From the NCBI GenBank assembly GCA_003024985.2, contig PXIH01S0005686.1: a DNA stretch of 10,220 nucleotides, one strand, 5' to 3'. Below are positions 1 to 8,678 of the stretch, piece after piece. Both the position numbers and the translations under genes were made by a program. Source of the stretch: Euperipatoides rowelli (taxonomy: Eukaryota > Onychophora > Udeonychophora > Euonychophora > Peripatopsidae). Position 1 is the first letter of the stretch. The number at the start of each line of letters is the position of its first letter. The notes under the pieces were generated by a model that saw only the letters and a list, made by a program, of their open reading frames with translations, made no database searches and was not told where the DNA came from.

Positions 1-361
1 AAAAAAAATTTGAATGTTTTAATTATTCTTATTTGGATAATTTGTAGATGTCCACTATCAGCCTCAGGGTCTACAGAAATAAGACCCTGACATCATTTAA
101 ATAATTGCCAGATTGTACTAACGATAGATTATTATTAGATGTTTTTAAATCTAGCCTAATTTCAAGATTAGATTGTTTACTTATCTAAAAAAGATGTGTT
201 GTGTTGCCGATGAAAATAAATTAAGCTTACATATTATTAATATATTAGTGTATACAATATATAGGCTACACACATACTGTATACAGTATACTGTACATAA
301 TGAATACTATACTGTACATATACAGTATACACACACACACACACATAATGTGTATTGTACA
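1..361. other. AT-rich intron sequence with ACTGTA/TACAGT palindromes and a CA microsatellite
   Basis: No exon or gene was recognised. From 270 to 330 the sequence is a cluster of ACTGTA, TACAGT and GTATAC words, including the perfect palindrome TACTGTATACAGTA near 281. It runs into a (CA)n tract at about 328-345. Open frames here are chance products of these repeats. Confidence 0.6.
328..345. repeat. (CA)n microsatellite
   Basis: An uninterrupted run of about nine AC dinucleotides follows a TACAGTATAC palindrome cluster. Confidence 0.9.
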
Positions 362-1259
362 CAGGGTAAGATTTAGATTTTTGGGGTCCTGGGCAAAAAA
401 AAAAAAAAAATAGGGCCTCCTTGTCCAGAAGGGAGTTTGCGAATATACCTCAAGCAAGCTCCAGGGGCAGAGCCCTGTAAGAATTTTTTTTTTTTTTAAA
501 TAAATCTGAGGCTTTTAAATGAAAAATTTTTTTTTTTACTGCTAGAAATAATATACAGTTCCTGTGAGTAAATTTTTCTATTAACTGAATACGTTTTCCA
601 GCATTGGAAATTTTTTTGCACTACTTTCAAGAAACACTTTTTACTTATTGTAATTTGTATAGGATGATTCCAGCTAATAAAGACTTTTCAATTTATCAAA
701 GTTAGTAGTTACAGTATCTCTAGTAAATTTAAGTACAACAAGTCAGAGGTGCTTTCACAAGATAAGGGGCCTCCTGGTTTTGGGGAAAGCCCACCTTCTA
801 GAAAATTATATAAATGTAGGTTTGTTTTATACATTTTAATGACATTTTGAGGCAAGGTTAAATGTAAAAGAAATAGTTATTAGACTAGATCTCTCTAATT
901 ACTAAAATGGGCCTACACATTGTAATGGGAAAAGTTAAATTTACTATTTAAAAACTGACAATGTTTATTAATATGGATAAAACCTCTAGGCTATAGGTCT
1001 GTGTATACCCTCCTAACAAAACCATAAATATATATATATATATTTGTTTTATTTTATTTAGTGGTTAACATGGATAAAACTAACTTAGTTCAATGTATAC
1101 CGGTACTATATCAATTTTTTTTTTTTTAGGGGTAGGGCCTATCAAAATTGGGGGCCACTAACTAATGTTTATTAACATAGATAAAACTTACAAAAGGTCT
1201 GTACATACCATATCAAAAAAAAAAAATGTCCATTGTGCCCAATTGTAAATCCGCCCCTG
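362..1259. mobile_element. Non-autonomous hAT-like element, decayed
   Basis: The left end begins CAGGGTAAGATTTAGA and the right end, read on the minus strand, begins CAGGGGCGGATTTACAA. The two agree at roughly 13 of the first 18 positions, as expected of diverged terminal inverted repeats. The 8-mers just outside (ATTGTACA and CATATACA) agree at 5 of 8 positions, compatible with an eroded 8-bp hAT target duplication. The interior is about 900 bp, has no transposase-like frame, and contains G-rich blocks (GGGGCC, GGGCCT), long A and T runs, and a triplicated motif. Class assignment rests on the end sequence and general resemblance to hAT-derived repeats; the exact ends could be off by some bases. 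Confidence 0.5.
960..1209 (+). repeat. Three degenerate copies of a ~100-bp unit inside the hAT-like element
   Basis: Related blocks occur at 960-1009, about 1062-1101 and 1164-1209. Each has a TTAAYATGGATAAAAC-like core followed by GTATACC or GTACATACC, at a spacing of close to 101 bp. The second and third are followed by ATATCA and a T or A run. The copies are clearly diverged from one another. Confidence 0.6.
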
Positions 1260-1364
1260 CATATACATAATTTTGTGTATAATAAACACTTCTAGGCTAA
1301 ACTAAGCACTAATATAATAAAAAATACAATCTTTTTTTATCTATTTTTTGTCTGGTAAAGGAAC

Positions 1365-1486
1365 AAAAAAATAACTTGGAACTGGAACTAGTAGTTCCTT
1401 TTTCAAAACAGGAACTAGTTCCTATTTTTTGAAAGGAACTAGGAACTGGAACTAGTTCCTTTGTTACTGAACTATCCCAACACTGG
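1365..1486 (-). mobile_element. hAT terminus with GGAACTAGTTCC palindromes
   Basis: Read on the minus strand the end begins CAGTGTTGGGATAGTTCAGT, a typical hAT-type terminus. It is followed by repeated GGAACTAGTTCC, GGAACTGGAACTAG and TTCCAGTTCC words. The element meets the reverse transcriptase remnant directly at about 1487, so it probably inserted there or was joined by deletion. A matching opposite end was not found to the left; the copy may be truncated near 1320-1365. No transposase is encoded. Confidence 0.55.
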
Positions 1487-1487
1487 A

Positions 1488-2285
1488 TATAACACAACAA
1501 CATTTCACAATTCATACCCATTTTTGTAAATTTATATATAATATGAAATTTTTTAATTGCTTTATTTACAATATAATTTACATGTGCAGACCATTTCAAG
1601 TTATCTTGAACAATAACTCCTAATATCTTGCATTCGGATACTGATTAATTTTAACTTTTGGTAAATCCTTTGTAAAATTGTGAAGCATTAAACAAGATTT
1701 CTCCGGTTTTAATGTCATTCCACACAAGGAAGAATCATTATTAATTTTGTTAATTATAATTTGAACTTTAGCTTGTAGTAAATGCTTATTATCCCAACGG
1801 ACTACTGTCATGTCGTCAATAAATTTAAATTTATTGGGTATATTACTAATAATTTGGTTAGTTGAAATGATGAATAGTAGTCCTCCAAGTACTGAGCCTT
1901 GGGGAACTCCATTTACCATAGAGAATTCATAATTCAATTGAGTATTAGACCATTTAATTAATTGTTTTCTTCAGTAAGAAAAGAAGCAATCCAAACAATA
2001 ATATTAGTTGGAATTCCAAAATTGACAAGTGAATGGATACATATGTTGGGGTCAAGATTGTCAAACACTTTATTAAAATATGTTATAATAGATAATGAGA
2101 CGCTATCATTAATTTCCATAGGATTAAGAACAGCATCAATGTATCCTATTAAATTTTAAGTAGTTGATTTAACAGGTAAGACTCAATATTGATCAGAATC
2201 TATAAATTTGCGAGTGAAAGGCAGCCTCAATTGTAAGATATGTTTCTCACAAATCTTAGAAATTGATGGAAGCAGAGACATAGCC
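1488..2285 (-). pseudogene. Non-LTR retrotransposon (LINE) reverse transcriptase remnant
   Basis: The minus strand encodes consecutive RT blocks in shifting frames. From right to left these are SISKICEK and DSDQY with KSTT (about 2265-2165), YFNKVFDNLDPNI (the AFD block, with the first catalytic Asp), VNGVPQGSVLGGLLF, FIDD in place of YADD (about 1818-1830), and KILGVIVQDNLKWSAHV (about 1590-1640). It then breaks off at CYIQ beside the hAT terminus. At least two in-frame stops (about 2188 and 2170) and two frameshifts (about 1970 and 1640) disable it. The block order and C-terminal motif fit the CR1/L2/jockey-like group; I cannot pick a clade. The endonuclease and the 3' end are missing. It lies in sense orientation to the host gene. 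Confidence 0.85.
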
Positions 2286-2709
2286 TAGATCTAAGGTCTC
2301 TAGGATCCTTAGGATTTTTAATTTTGTTTTTACTTTATTAGTACGGTAATTTAGTATGGTATATTTTAAATTTTAATGATATTTTACTGTAATTGTATTG
2401 GGAATACTGTATGTATTTTGATTTGGTTTCAATAAAATATAAAAAATAACATATTTGGTACTCTTTGCTAATTTTATCATTATCGAACCGAAAATATATG
2501 GCATTACCGATTATTAAATTTGTAATATTGGTAAAATGTTCACACTAATTATTATCGAGGCAGGGAAAATATTTTGATGTAGAATTTAAAATACAATTTT
2601 ACTATTTTATTATATAAAGAAATTAAATAAATTTATTTGCAACAGCAATTAAACAGTACCGTAATGAAACAATTTATTTTTATAACAGATATACAGTATA
2701 TTTAGTTAC
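2286..2709. other. AT-rich intron, no gene seen
   Basis: This stretch between the LINE remnant and exon C has no coding signature on either strand. It contains GTACGGTA and AGTACCGTA words, an isolated CAATAAAATAT on the plus strand without a recognisable transcript, and the donor side of exon C's downstream intron. Confidence 0.6.
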
Positions 2710-2823
2710 CTTTTTAAGGGACATTTCCACCGGAGTTTGTGCAGTAAAATTATATTTCGTTCTTGCTTGACCCTCGGCAGCCAACTGCTGGGCAAGTCTA
2801 GCTTTTTCTAAAGAAGTAATTAC
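2710..2823 (-). CDS. SORBS/CAP-like exon C: inter-SH3 linker and start of SH3-2
   Basis: The exon is 114 nt, exactly 38 codons, phase 0 at both ends. It begins VITSLEKARLAQQLAAEG, which finishes SH3-1 and forms a short, probably helical, Ala/Gln-rich linker. It ends QARTKYNFTAQTPVEMSLKK, the first strand and RT loop of a second SH3 domain, with KYNF in the ALYDY position. The acceptor is CTTTCAG|G and the donor is AAG|GTAACT. No in-frame start or stop occurs in it, so it was found by splice-site and phase matching to exon B. The rest of SH3-2 is not visible between 1 and 2709, so the next intron is longer than 2.7 kb. The very short distance between the two SH3 domains is the main reason for the SORBS/CAP assignment. 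Confidence 0.87.
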
Positions 2824-3288
2824 CTGAAAGCGATAAAAATAACAATTAGAAAAATAAAACTATTAAGAATATACATTAAAAAATATTCTTGAGAAAAAAA
2901 AACTTGTATGAAAGTAAGAAATAACATTTAGATTATATCGGTGATTTCAGATAGACATTTGATGTATTACACTTTTCATCCAAAAATAACAACAAAATAT
3001 CAAAAAATTATATTACAGCTCTTAAGAATAATTTAAAAATAATTAAATAAAAATGCTTTCCTACCAAATTGAAATTCGACTCACCGTGACAGTTTTTGAT
3101 TTTAACTTAGTGCAATCTTATTTTTAACCTTATTCCTTTCCAAATTACTATATGAGGAAAATCGTAATTTCCCATAATTTTATAAGTTGGAAAGATATAT
3201 TCTTCATAATAATCTTGCATTCACAGAAAAGCGGATGTCAAACTATCTTATTAAGAAAAGCTCAATAAAACAAACTACATCAAAAAAC

Positions 3289-3351
3289 AGAGAATTGTAA
3301 TGGCCTTCATAATGATAAATCAATTGAATGATTGACGTATTACAATTCTCT
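3289..3351. repeat. 13-bp perfect inverted repeat, 37-nt loop
   Basis: AGAGAATTGTAAT at 3289-3301 is the exact reverse complement of ATTACAATTCTCT at 3339-3351. The loop shows no coding or RNA-family signature. It could be a MITE relic or a chance product of AT-rich DNA. Confidence 0.7.
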
Positions 3352-3538
3352 TCTTACATCTTTACAATAAAGAAACTATTCTTAAGAGAAANAATATCTT
3401 AGAAAGATATGAAAGGTGATAATACTATATATGTAGCTTTAGAGTTTCATGTTGAATCGCCCACACTTGATATATAAGCTTAACTATCATGCACATATTC
3501 TCCAGTTCTTGAAACCTACAGTATATCGTATATGTCTG

Positions 3539-3595
3539 TCCGATATTTTAAATAATCATTCACATTAATATGTTACTAAGTAACTAAATATCGGA
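3539..3595. repeat. 10-bp perfect inverted repeat, 37-nt loop
   Basis: TCCGATATTT at 3539-3548 pairs with AAATATCGGA at 3586-3595. The loop ends in a second small palindrome, GTTACT-A-AGTAAC at 3572-3584. Confidence 0.65.
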
Positions 3596-4720
3596 TAATA
3601 ACACAATACATTGATAATTACAATACAAACAAGTAGTCATTGCTACCACCAATAGCCTAATAATAATCTAAAAATAATTATGCTTTACTAATCTGCACGC
3701 TACATACAGCCTACTTGTATGAAGCACATCAAGAGTGTGAGGTCAGGCTAATTTATTTTACAGCTTAAATTAGTTTAGACATTCTGACGATTTCCATTTG
3801 GAGGACTCAGCAGAATTTAGCCTTGGTATCATTACTTTTCACACAGTATGGGGATAAATTGTGTTCTTGGGTTTTAATATCGAAGTCATCTAAAGGATAT
3901 AAAAATTGCTTGCAGATACGATTTTCATAGTAATAAGAATTATGTTAAAAAAAAAAAGAAATCAAATCATAATTGCATAACATGAAGGCTAATTTAGGTA
4001 GAGATTACATATTTTGTAATTGTATAAATGGATATTGGATATATCCTAAGGATATGTGATAGAGCACTTTACAATCTGATGCCAAAAAAAAAGATAGATA
4101 AAACATTTTTTAATAAAAAATTCCATTCAATCGTTATAAGAGGAATGTCAGTTACAATACTCTTTGTGCCCCCTTTCTCTAAAAAGATAGGGAGGGACTG
4201 GTTCCTATTTTCTGGCATGACATCAGCCTAGTGGGAAAGTTGAAAAGGCGGTCCTCGGAAAATGCAGATTTTATTTTTAAAAATCAGAGGAAGTAATAGG
4301 ATTTTGTATATTTTGGGGGACACAAGGGGGTCCAAGAATGTAACCAGGAGCATAGCCTCTTGTGGGTGGATCACTATTCTTTCACCATGATCAGGTTACA
4401 AAGCTTCCAAAAGCTTTGAAATTTTTAAAATATTCTTGTTCTGCAATGTCAGTAAATATCATAAAAAGCAAATTATTTACAAAATAATTCAATTTCAGCA
4501 AATAGAAATGATGGGTTGGAGTTATCATCACTAAAACCTAGTATACCCTACCGGGGATAAATAAAATATTCTAAAAATTTATCAGATACAAAAAACTCTA
4601 TTATTTTTATTTTTTTTTCTTATACAAATTAATTTAAATGGAAACACATAATAGGGATTGATTGCTGTATTTTTTTCATTATTAAGAGTAACAAGTTTAC
4701 CCATTTTCTTTTTTTTTTAA

Positions 4721-4790
4721 TATTAAAAAAAAAAGACTAATACTGTATATACTTTTTTTTATATTTTAAAAAAAAGACTAATACTGTATA
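4721..4790 (+). repeat. Local tandem duplication, ~40-bp period
   Basis: The phrase A-run followed by GACTAATACTGTATA occurs twice, ending at about 4749 and 4790, each preceded by a TATTTTAA/TATTAA-like block. Two copies only; they are nearly identical apart from homopolymer lengths. Confidence 0.7.
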
Positions 4791-5321
4791 ATTATGTGGT
4801 GTTATAATAGACATTGTAGACACATTATTGCATCATAAACTACACAAATGTGTAAAATGTTTTTTAACAAGAGAATAGGTAGAAAATATTCCTGAAATGT
4901 TAAATAATAAGATTTTTTAATGGTTTCCAGCAACCTGCATGATGAGAAAAATGATTACATAAAGCCTATTTCATTCAAGCCACCTCTCCCCTTTATTAGA
5001 GTGACCCTCACCATTTTTTATTAATATCTACTCAGTCACTCAGCCTAGTAGGAAATAACCCTCCAGCCAACTGGCTCAGTCCACCCCTAAATACAGGTAT
5101 TCATAAGAGTATTCAAATATTTTCATTTACATATTTAAACTGAGAAAATGTTTTTCTATATGCAAAGAATATTTATTATATTCGTCAAAGCTTGATTTTG
5201 TCTATCTCTTCTTAGTACCTGAGGAAGATTTGCTTATTGTTTAAATAGTATTATGGATTAAATCAATAATAAGGTTTTGCTTCTGATTTATAGTCGATTT
5301 ATATATTGTAATAGAAATTAC

Positions 5322-5436
5322 CTCAACATAGTTGACTGGGAAGATGCCTATTTTTCCACGAACTTCTCCCTCGTACCAATTCTTATCAAGCTGCCTTAGC
5401 AGATAAATGATATCTCCTTTCCTGAGTGATAGCTCC
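5322..5436 (-). CDS. SORBS/CAP-like exon B: core of SH3-1
   Basis: The exon is 115 nt: one base completing the Lys codon from exon A, then 38 codons. The residues read [12 protein letters not shown] in the RT loop, then the n-Src region, DKNWYEGE with the conserved Trp of the peptide-binding groove, GKIGIFP, and NYVE with the conserved Pro and Tyr. Together with exon A this is a complete SH3 domain of about 55 residues with no missing key residue. The acceptor is TTTTTAG|G after a T-rich tract, and the donor is GAG|GTAATT. The open frame runs past both splice sites only into AT-rich intron, so it should not be read as a separate small gene. This is the most secure coding call in the window; its assignment to SORBS rather than another SH3 family rests on exons A and C. 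Confidence 0.94.
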
Positions 5437-5699
5437 CTAAAAACAAAAGAAAAATATTTTAATTCCATTCTATTAAAAAAAAAAGAATTTTAAATATTTT
5501 TATTAAAAATAAATTAATATTTAATATAATATACATATATAATCATAAGAAATAAAAAATGCAGTTTTAACCTTTACAGAATCATATACAGATAATTTCA
5601 CTTCAGTAATAATCAAATTGTGATATGTGAATCAAAGACCGATCGAACTGCGAATGTATTTACTATACGTTTGGGCAATTTTTTAAAAGAAACACCAAG

Positions 5700-7080
5700 T
5701 TGGAATTGTACCAAATTCTGAACCCATGCTCATCAAAGCAATGCATGTAGCAATTGATGGTAAGATTGACAGGTTAGTTATAGAGTGTATTGTAAAACCA
5801 GTGAATTACAGTCCGTATGATTCACCAATAGTCAGACTTATCAATACCAGACACTTAGAGTCCAATATCAAGACCATAGTCGTGTTTAAGACAAGATACA
5901 TCAAGATCAAGACCAGATACATCAAGACCAAGGCCAAGATGAAGACCAGAGACATCGAGATCAAGAGTATTGTTAAAATTTATTAAAAAAAAATCCTTCA
6001 AAGACTGCTAAGCAGCCTAGATTTTATAAAATATTTTTTAAAAACTATTAAATGATTTCACTGCACAGCAGCAACCTAAAATTTATAAAATGAAAAATAG
6101 AGAATTTATTTCACTGAAAATGGGAACTATACATTATATAAAAATATTTCATTCTGACTGTTAATAAACCAGAGTTAAATTTTATACAGAGTACGGTATC
6201 TGACAAAAATTAATTCCTCAGCCTTTCTCAATGAAGTCTCATCAAGATCTCCACTATGTATAAAACCCTTTTTAGTAGTGATTAAATGCCGATGGCAAAG
6301 GTCTCGCTTAAGGTTCCATTGAAGTTGGAACATGCAGCAAACTATTTATTGCTAACTTTTTCCATTTAATAATCTCATAAATGCCAATTCCACAATTCCT
6401 GGTACTGATATTTTTTTTTTTCAGACATGAATTCTAAAAAAAAAAAATCTTTAGAAAATAATTAAATATTATAAATGCCGATATCAAGACCAAGAATTAA
6501 ATCTGCAATGTTAAGACCAAGACCGAGATCAAGAATAAGGATCTCAAGACCAGTACAAGATCAAGAGCATATATTAGTGATCTTGAGATGGAGACCTGGT
6601 CTTGAGACCTAACATCTATAATAGTTCCAGTCTTACAGAATGGAGGATTAGTAAGTATCTGTGAAGATTATAAGATGACTATTAATTCTTATCTAAAGGT
6701 AGACCTATATCCATTTCTAAGAGCAGAAGACCTTTTCAAACATGTTCGGGATTGTGTAGTTTTTTTATAAACTTGATTTATCTCGTGCATATCAGCAATT
6801 GGACCTAGACGAGGATTCAAAAGGTTAGGTTACTATAACATGACCAAAAGGATTATTCCAGCAGCCTACACCACACTTCCATATGGAGTGGCCTGCACCC
6901 CTGAAAAATTCCAAAAAATTATGAATGCCTTCTGGAAGGTTAAGATGGCACAACTGTTCTTTTGGATGACATCTTGATTAAAAGTAGAGACCTCAAAGAG
7001 TTGAAACAATGATCAATGGCTGTCCTCAAACAATTAGAAGATTCAGGGTTAATCTTGTCTGAGGACATGTGAAATATGTT
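5700..7080 (+). pseudogene. Ty3/gypsy reverse transcriptase, broken and interrupted
   Basis: The N-terminal RT block, with KIDRLVIECIVKPVNYS then SPI(V), runs to 5832. The next block, starting at (V)PVLQNGG and followed by ICEDYKMTINSYLKVD and EDLF, resumes at 6626. Between them sits the insertion. Further blocks are LDLSRAYQQLDLDEDS (about 6772-6820; first catalytic Asp at 6775), LPYGVACTPEKFQKIM (about 6878-6924), and LLDDIL at 6959-6976, which carries the paired catalytic Asp residues. Stops and frameshifts occur near 6765, 6827, 6840 and 6875, and again near 7010. The protein is not functional. Only short motifs are given, as they appear. Confidence 0.85.
5833..6625. mobile_element. 793-bp insertion inside the gypsy RT, AAGACC/GGTCTTG-rich
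   Basis: The sequence AATAGT stands at 5827-5832 and again at 6620-6625. Omitting one copy and everything between restores the RT reading frame and its conserved SPIV/PVL junction exactly, strong evidence of a later insertion with target duplication of at least 6 bp (8 bp if two mismatches are allowed). Both ends are rich in AAGACC, ATCAAGACC and related words (5865-5965 and 6480-6605), and the right end also folds back (CTTGAGATGGAGACC, TGGTCTTGAGACC). The middle (about 5990-6470) is AT-rich with no gene. Terminal inverted repeats are weak. It is probably a non-autonomous DNA transposon, possibly hAT, but the class is unresolved. Confidence 0.7.
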
Positions 7081-7615
7081 GCATCACTAGAATATTTGAG
7101 ATTCAGTTAAGATACTGGTGGATTACACACTACTCATAAAAAGTAAGAATTGTTGTGGAAACTACAAGATCTGAAAACACCAAGGAACTTTGGCAAAATT
7201 TTTCCTAATGTAGCAACGATACATTCTTGACTATAAAGAAATAGTAATGAAAAATTATTCTTTAGCATAGATATCCTGTACGACTTACAGTAAATGGTAC
7301 TGGTAGAGGCCTTGGAGTTGTTATTTCCCAGTGACATCCAAATTTAGAAGACATCTGCCTTTGGCTTTTTCAAGTCATCAATTAACAAGAGCAGAGGAAT
7401 CTAATTCATCTTTGCATCAAGAACATGCTGCTACCATATTTGGAATCCCATAAGTTCCACATGTGTTTGTTGGTCATTAATGCATGTTAATGAGTGATCA
7501 CAAGCTGTTAGTCACAATTTTTGGTCCTAGGCGAGGGATACAAGCCTGTAAGGCCAACATACTTCAACGTTGGGCCACTGCTTTTATCGAACTACACTTA
7601 TGATATAAAACAGGT
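7081..7615 (+). pseudogene. Ty3/gypsy tether and RNase H remnant
   Basis: A tether-like LQDLKTPRNFGKIFPNVATI (about 7169-7228) leads into RLTVNGTGRGLGVVISQ (about 7281-7331), where the family's first catalytic Asp of RNase H reads as Asn. FASRT follows near 7408, then SDHKLLVTIFGPRRGI (about 7494-7542), holding the conserved DHK, and LQRWATAF near 7563-7586. Blocks lie in several frames with stops between them. The loss of the first Asp plus the stops mean no activity. Confidence 0.78.
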
Positions 7616-7889
7616 TAGCACCAATAAAAATATTGCAGCTGGACATCTAGAGAACCCTTAGAAGAATGTCCAAATGTATGTTTTTGAGGAAAATATAAAT
7701 ATACTTTGGATTACAAAGAAGTTTTGTCTGAGACAGGAAAGATAAGGATTTAATAAAAGTGATTATTTATCTAAGTTTGTATGGCCAACAGGGAAAAATG
7801 ATGATGGGCTTCTTATTTTCACCATGTGGATGAAAAGCATTCAAGAAAGATGTTTTAATGTGGTGGTATAGAGTGGTTATACCTTCTAC

Positions 7890-8505
7890 TCTAAAATTGA
7901 GTTTTAAAAGGAGCTTCATACTATTCATATGGGTATTGGAAAGGCTAATGCCCTAGCATGTTATGTTTGGTGGCCTAATCTGGATAAAAAGATTGAGATC
8001 ATTAGCTTCTTGTAAGGTATGCAATGCTAATAAGGATAGTGCACCTAAAACACATTGTTTTCTTGGGATCGACTCTAAATCCATAGCGGAGGATTCATGT
8101 CTACTATTTAAGACTAATTATGAACCGGTACTATTTGGTCATTGTGGATAGGCACAAAGTAGATTGAATAGAGTTATTCCCCACTACTTCCATGATTGTA
8201 GCTATTCAACTACTTAGACAGGTATTTGCTATGTTTAGATTACCTGAGATGCATGTTTCAGATAATTATTATGTGTTCAACTTTGCAGATTTTTAGATGT
8301 TTCTATCTAAAAATATCAAATATGGATCTGGAGGTCTTTTTTCTTCTAAAACAAATGGAACATCTGAAAATTCTGTAAGATAGTGAAGTGTAGTCCTAGG
8401 AATGCTTTCGTTGAAGTGTCAAATGCTGATCTTTAAGTAAGTCTACAGAGATTTCTGATGAATTATTGAAACACTCCACACAAATATTGAATCGGAACAA
8501 GTAAT
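7890..8505 (+). pseudogene. Ty3/gypsy integrase remnant
   Basis: The N-terminal HHCC zinc finger is visible: His codons at 7917 and 7926 (LHTIHMG), YVWWPNLDKKIE (about 7960-7995), then after a frameshift CKVC with Cys at 8011 and 8020. The core shows IVDRHK near 8137, LLRQVFAMFRLPEMHVSDN with an Asp at 8261, and KTNGTSENSVR with a Glu at 8366. That Asp-to-Glu distance is 35 codons, close to the D,D(35)E spacing of the family, but a stop lies between. The first catalytic Asp is not recognisable. A later block, NAFVEVSNADL through QRFLMNY and NTPH, reaches about 8485. Confidence 0.82.
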
Positions 8506-8539
8506 GATGCTCAAAAATGGCAAATTGTTTATAATTTAA

Positions 8540-8678
8540 AAAATAAATAATGGGTGGAGGACTCCCCCCCCCCCTTCCTTGAATGGGAATGTGATCCACA
8601 CCTGAAGTTCAAGTGGTTCGCAAAAAATATTTCTCATTTTCAAGGGGTCCTCGATTATGTAAAGTCTAAGAACCACTG
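8540..8678 (-). mobile_element. hAT terminal fragment
   Basis: Read on the minus strand, the end starts CAGTGGTTCTTAGACTTTAC and continues CGAGGACCCCTTGAAAATGAG, a common hAT terminus with a GACCCC block. It runs back through an 11-base C tract (8564-8574) to AT-rich sequence next to the gypsy integrase. The opposite end and a duplicate of the flanking GTATAGAA (8679-8686) were not found, so only one terminus survives. Confidence 0.6.
8564..8574. repeat. Poly-C tract, 11 bases
   Basis: An uninterrupted C run inside the hAT fragment. Its length is prone to polymorphism and sequencing error. Confidence 0.95.

Larger units (their letters stand above)
2824..5321 (-). other. Intron between exons C and B
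   Basis: The 2,498-bp intron (minus strand, GTAATT at 5321 to TTTCAG at 2824) contains no recognisable protein or RNA gene. It holds two hairpins (3289-3351, 3539-3595), a 40-bp-period duplication (4721-4790), and two GC-richer islands (about 4165-4375 and 4975-5090) that may be ends of unclassified repeats. A single N at 3392 marks an unresolved base. Confidence 0.75.
5700..8505 (+). mobile_element. Ty3/gypsy retrotransposon pol remnant, antisense in intron
   Basis: RT, RNase H and integrase blocks occur in the canonical Ty3/gypsy order on the plus strand. The copy is riddled with stops and frameshifts. It lacks recognisable gag, protease and both LTRs, so it is a truncated fossil. The left edge lies near 5700, where RT-like sequence becomes recognisable; the right edge lies near 8505, inside the integrase, next to a hAT fragment. 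RT, tether and RNase H motifs resemble the Mag-like side of the superfamily, but I would not insist on this. It is split by a 793-bp insertion at 5833-6625. Confidence 0.88.

Noticed and set aside
173-457. Small frames over the CA repeat and palindrome cluster
   Set aside because: The peptides are microsatellite translations.
1962-2159. 65-codon plus-strand frame
   Set aside because: It is antisense to the LINE RT block containing YFNKVFDNLD.
2420-2440. CAATAAAATAT as a polyadenylation site
   Set aside because: No transcript or coding sequence on the plus strand leads to it; AATAAA is frequent by chance in AT-rich DNA.
4028-4231. 67-codon plus-strand frame
   Set aside because: No recognisable motif and composition follows AT-rich intron; no splice or start context.
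5241-5468. 75-codon minus-strand frame as an intronless SH3 microprotein
   Set aside because: The SH3 part is bounded by good acceptor and donor sites and completes exon A in phase; residues outside are intron translation.
5865-5965. CRISPR-like array from repeated AAGACC words
   Set aside because: Repeats are short, irregular and without spacers; context is animal transposon DNA.
5726-5986. 86-codon plus-strand open frame as a separate small gene
   Set aside because: Its first part is gypsy RT N-terminus and the rest reads into the AAGACC-rich inserted element; the fusion frame is accidental.
7963-8151. 62-codon plus-strand open frame as a gene
   Set aside because: It is the second half of the gypsy integrase zinc finger and following core, opened by a frameshift.
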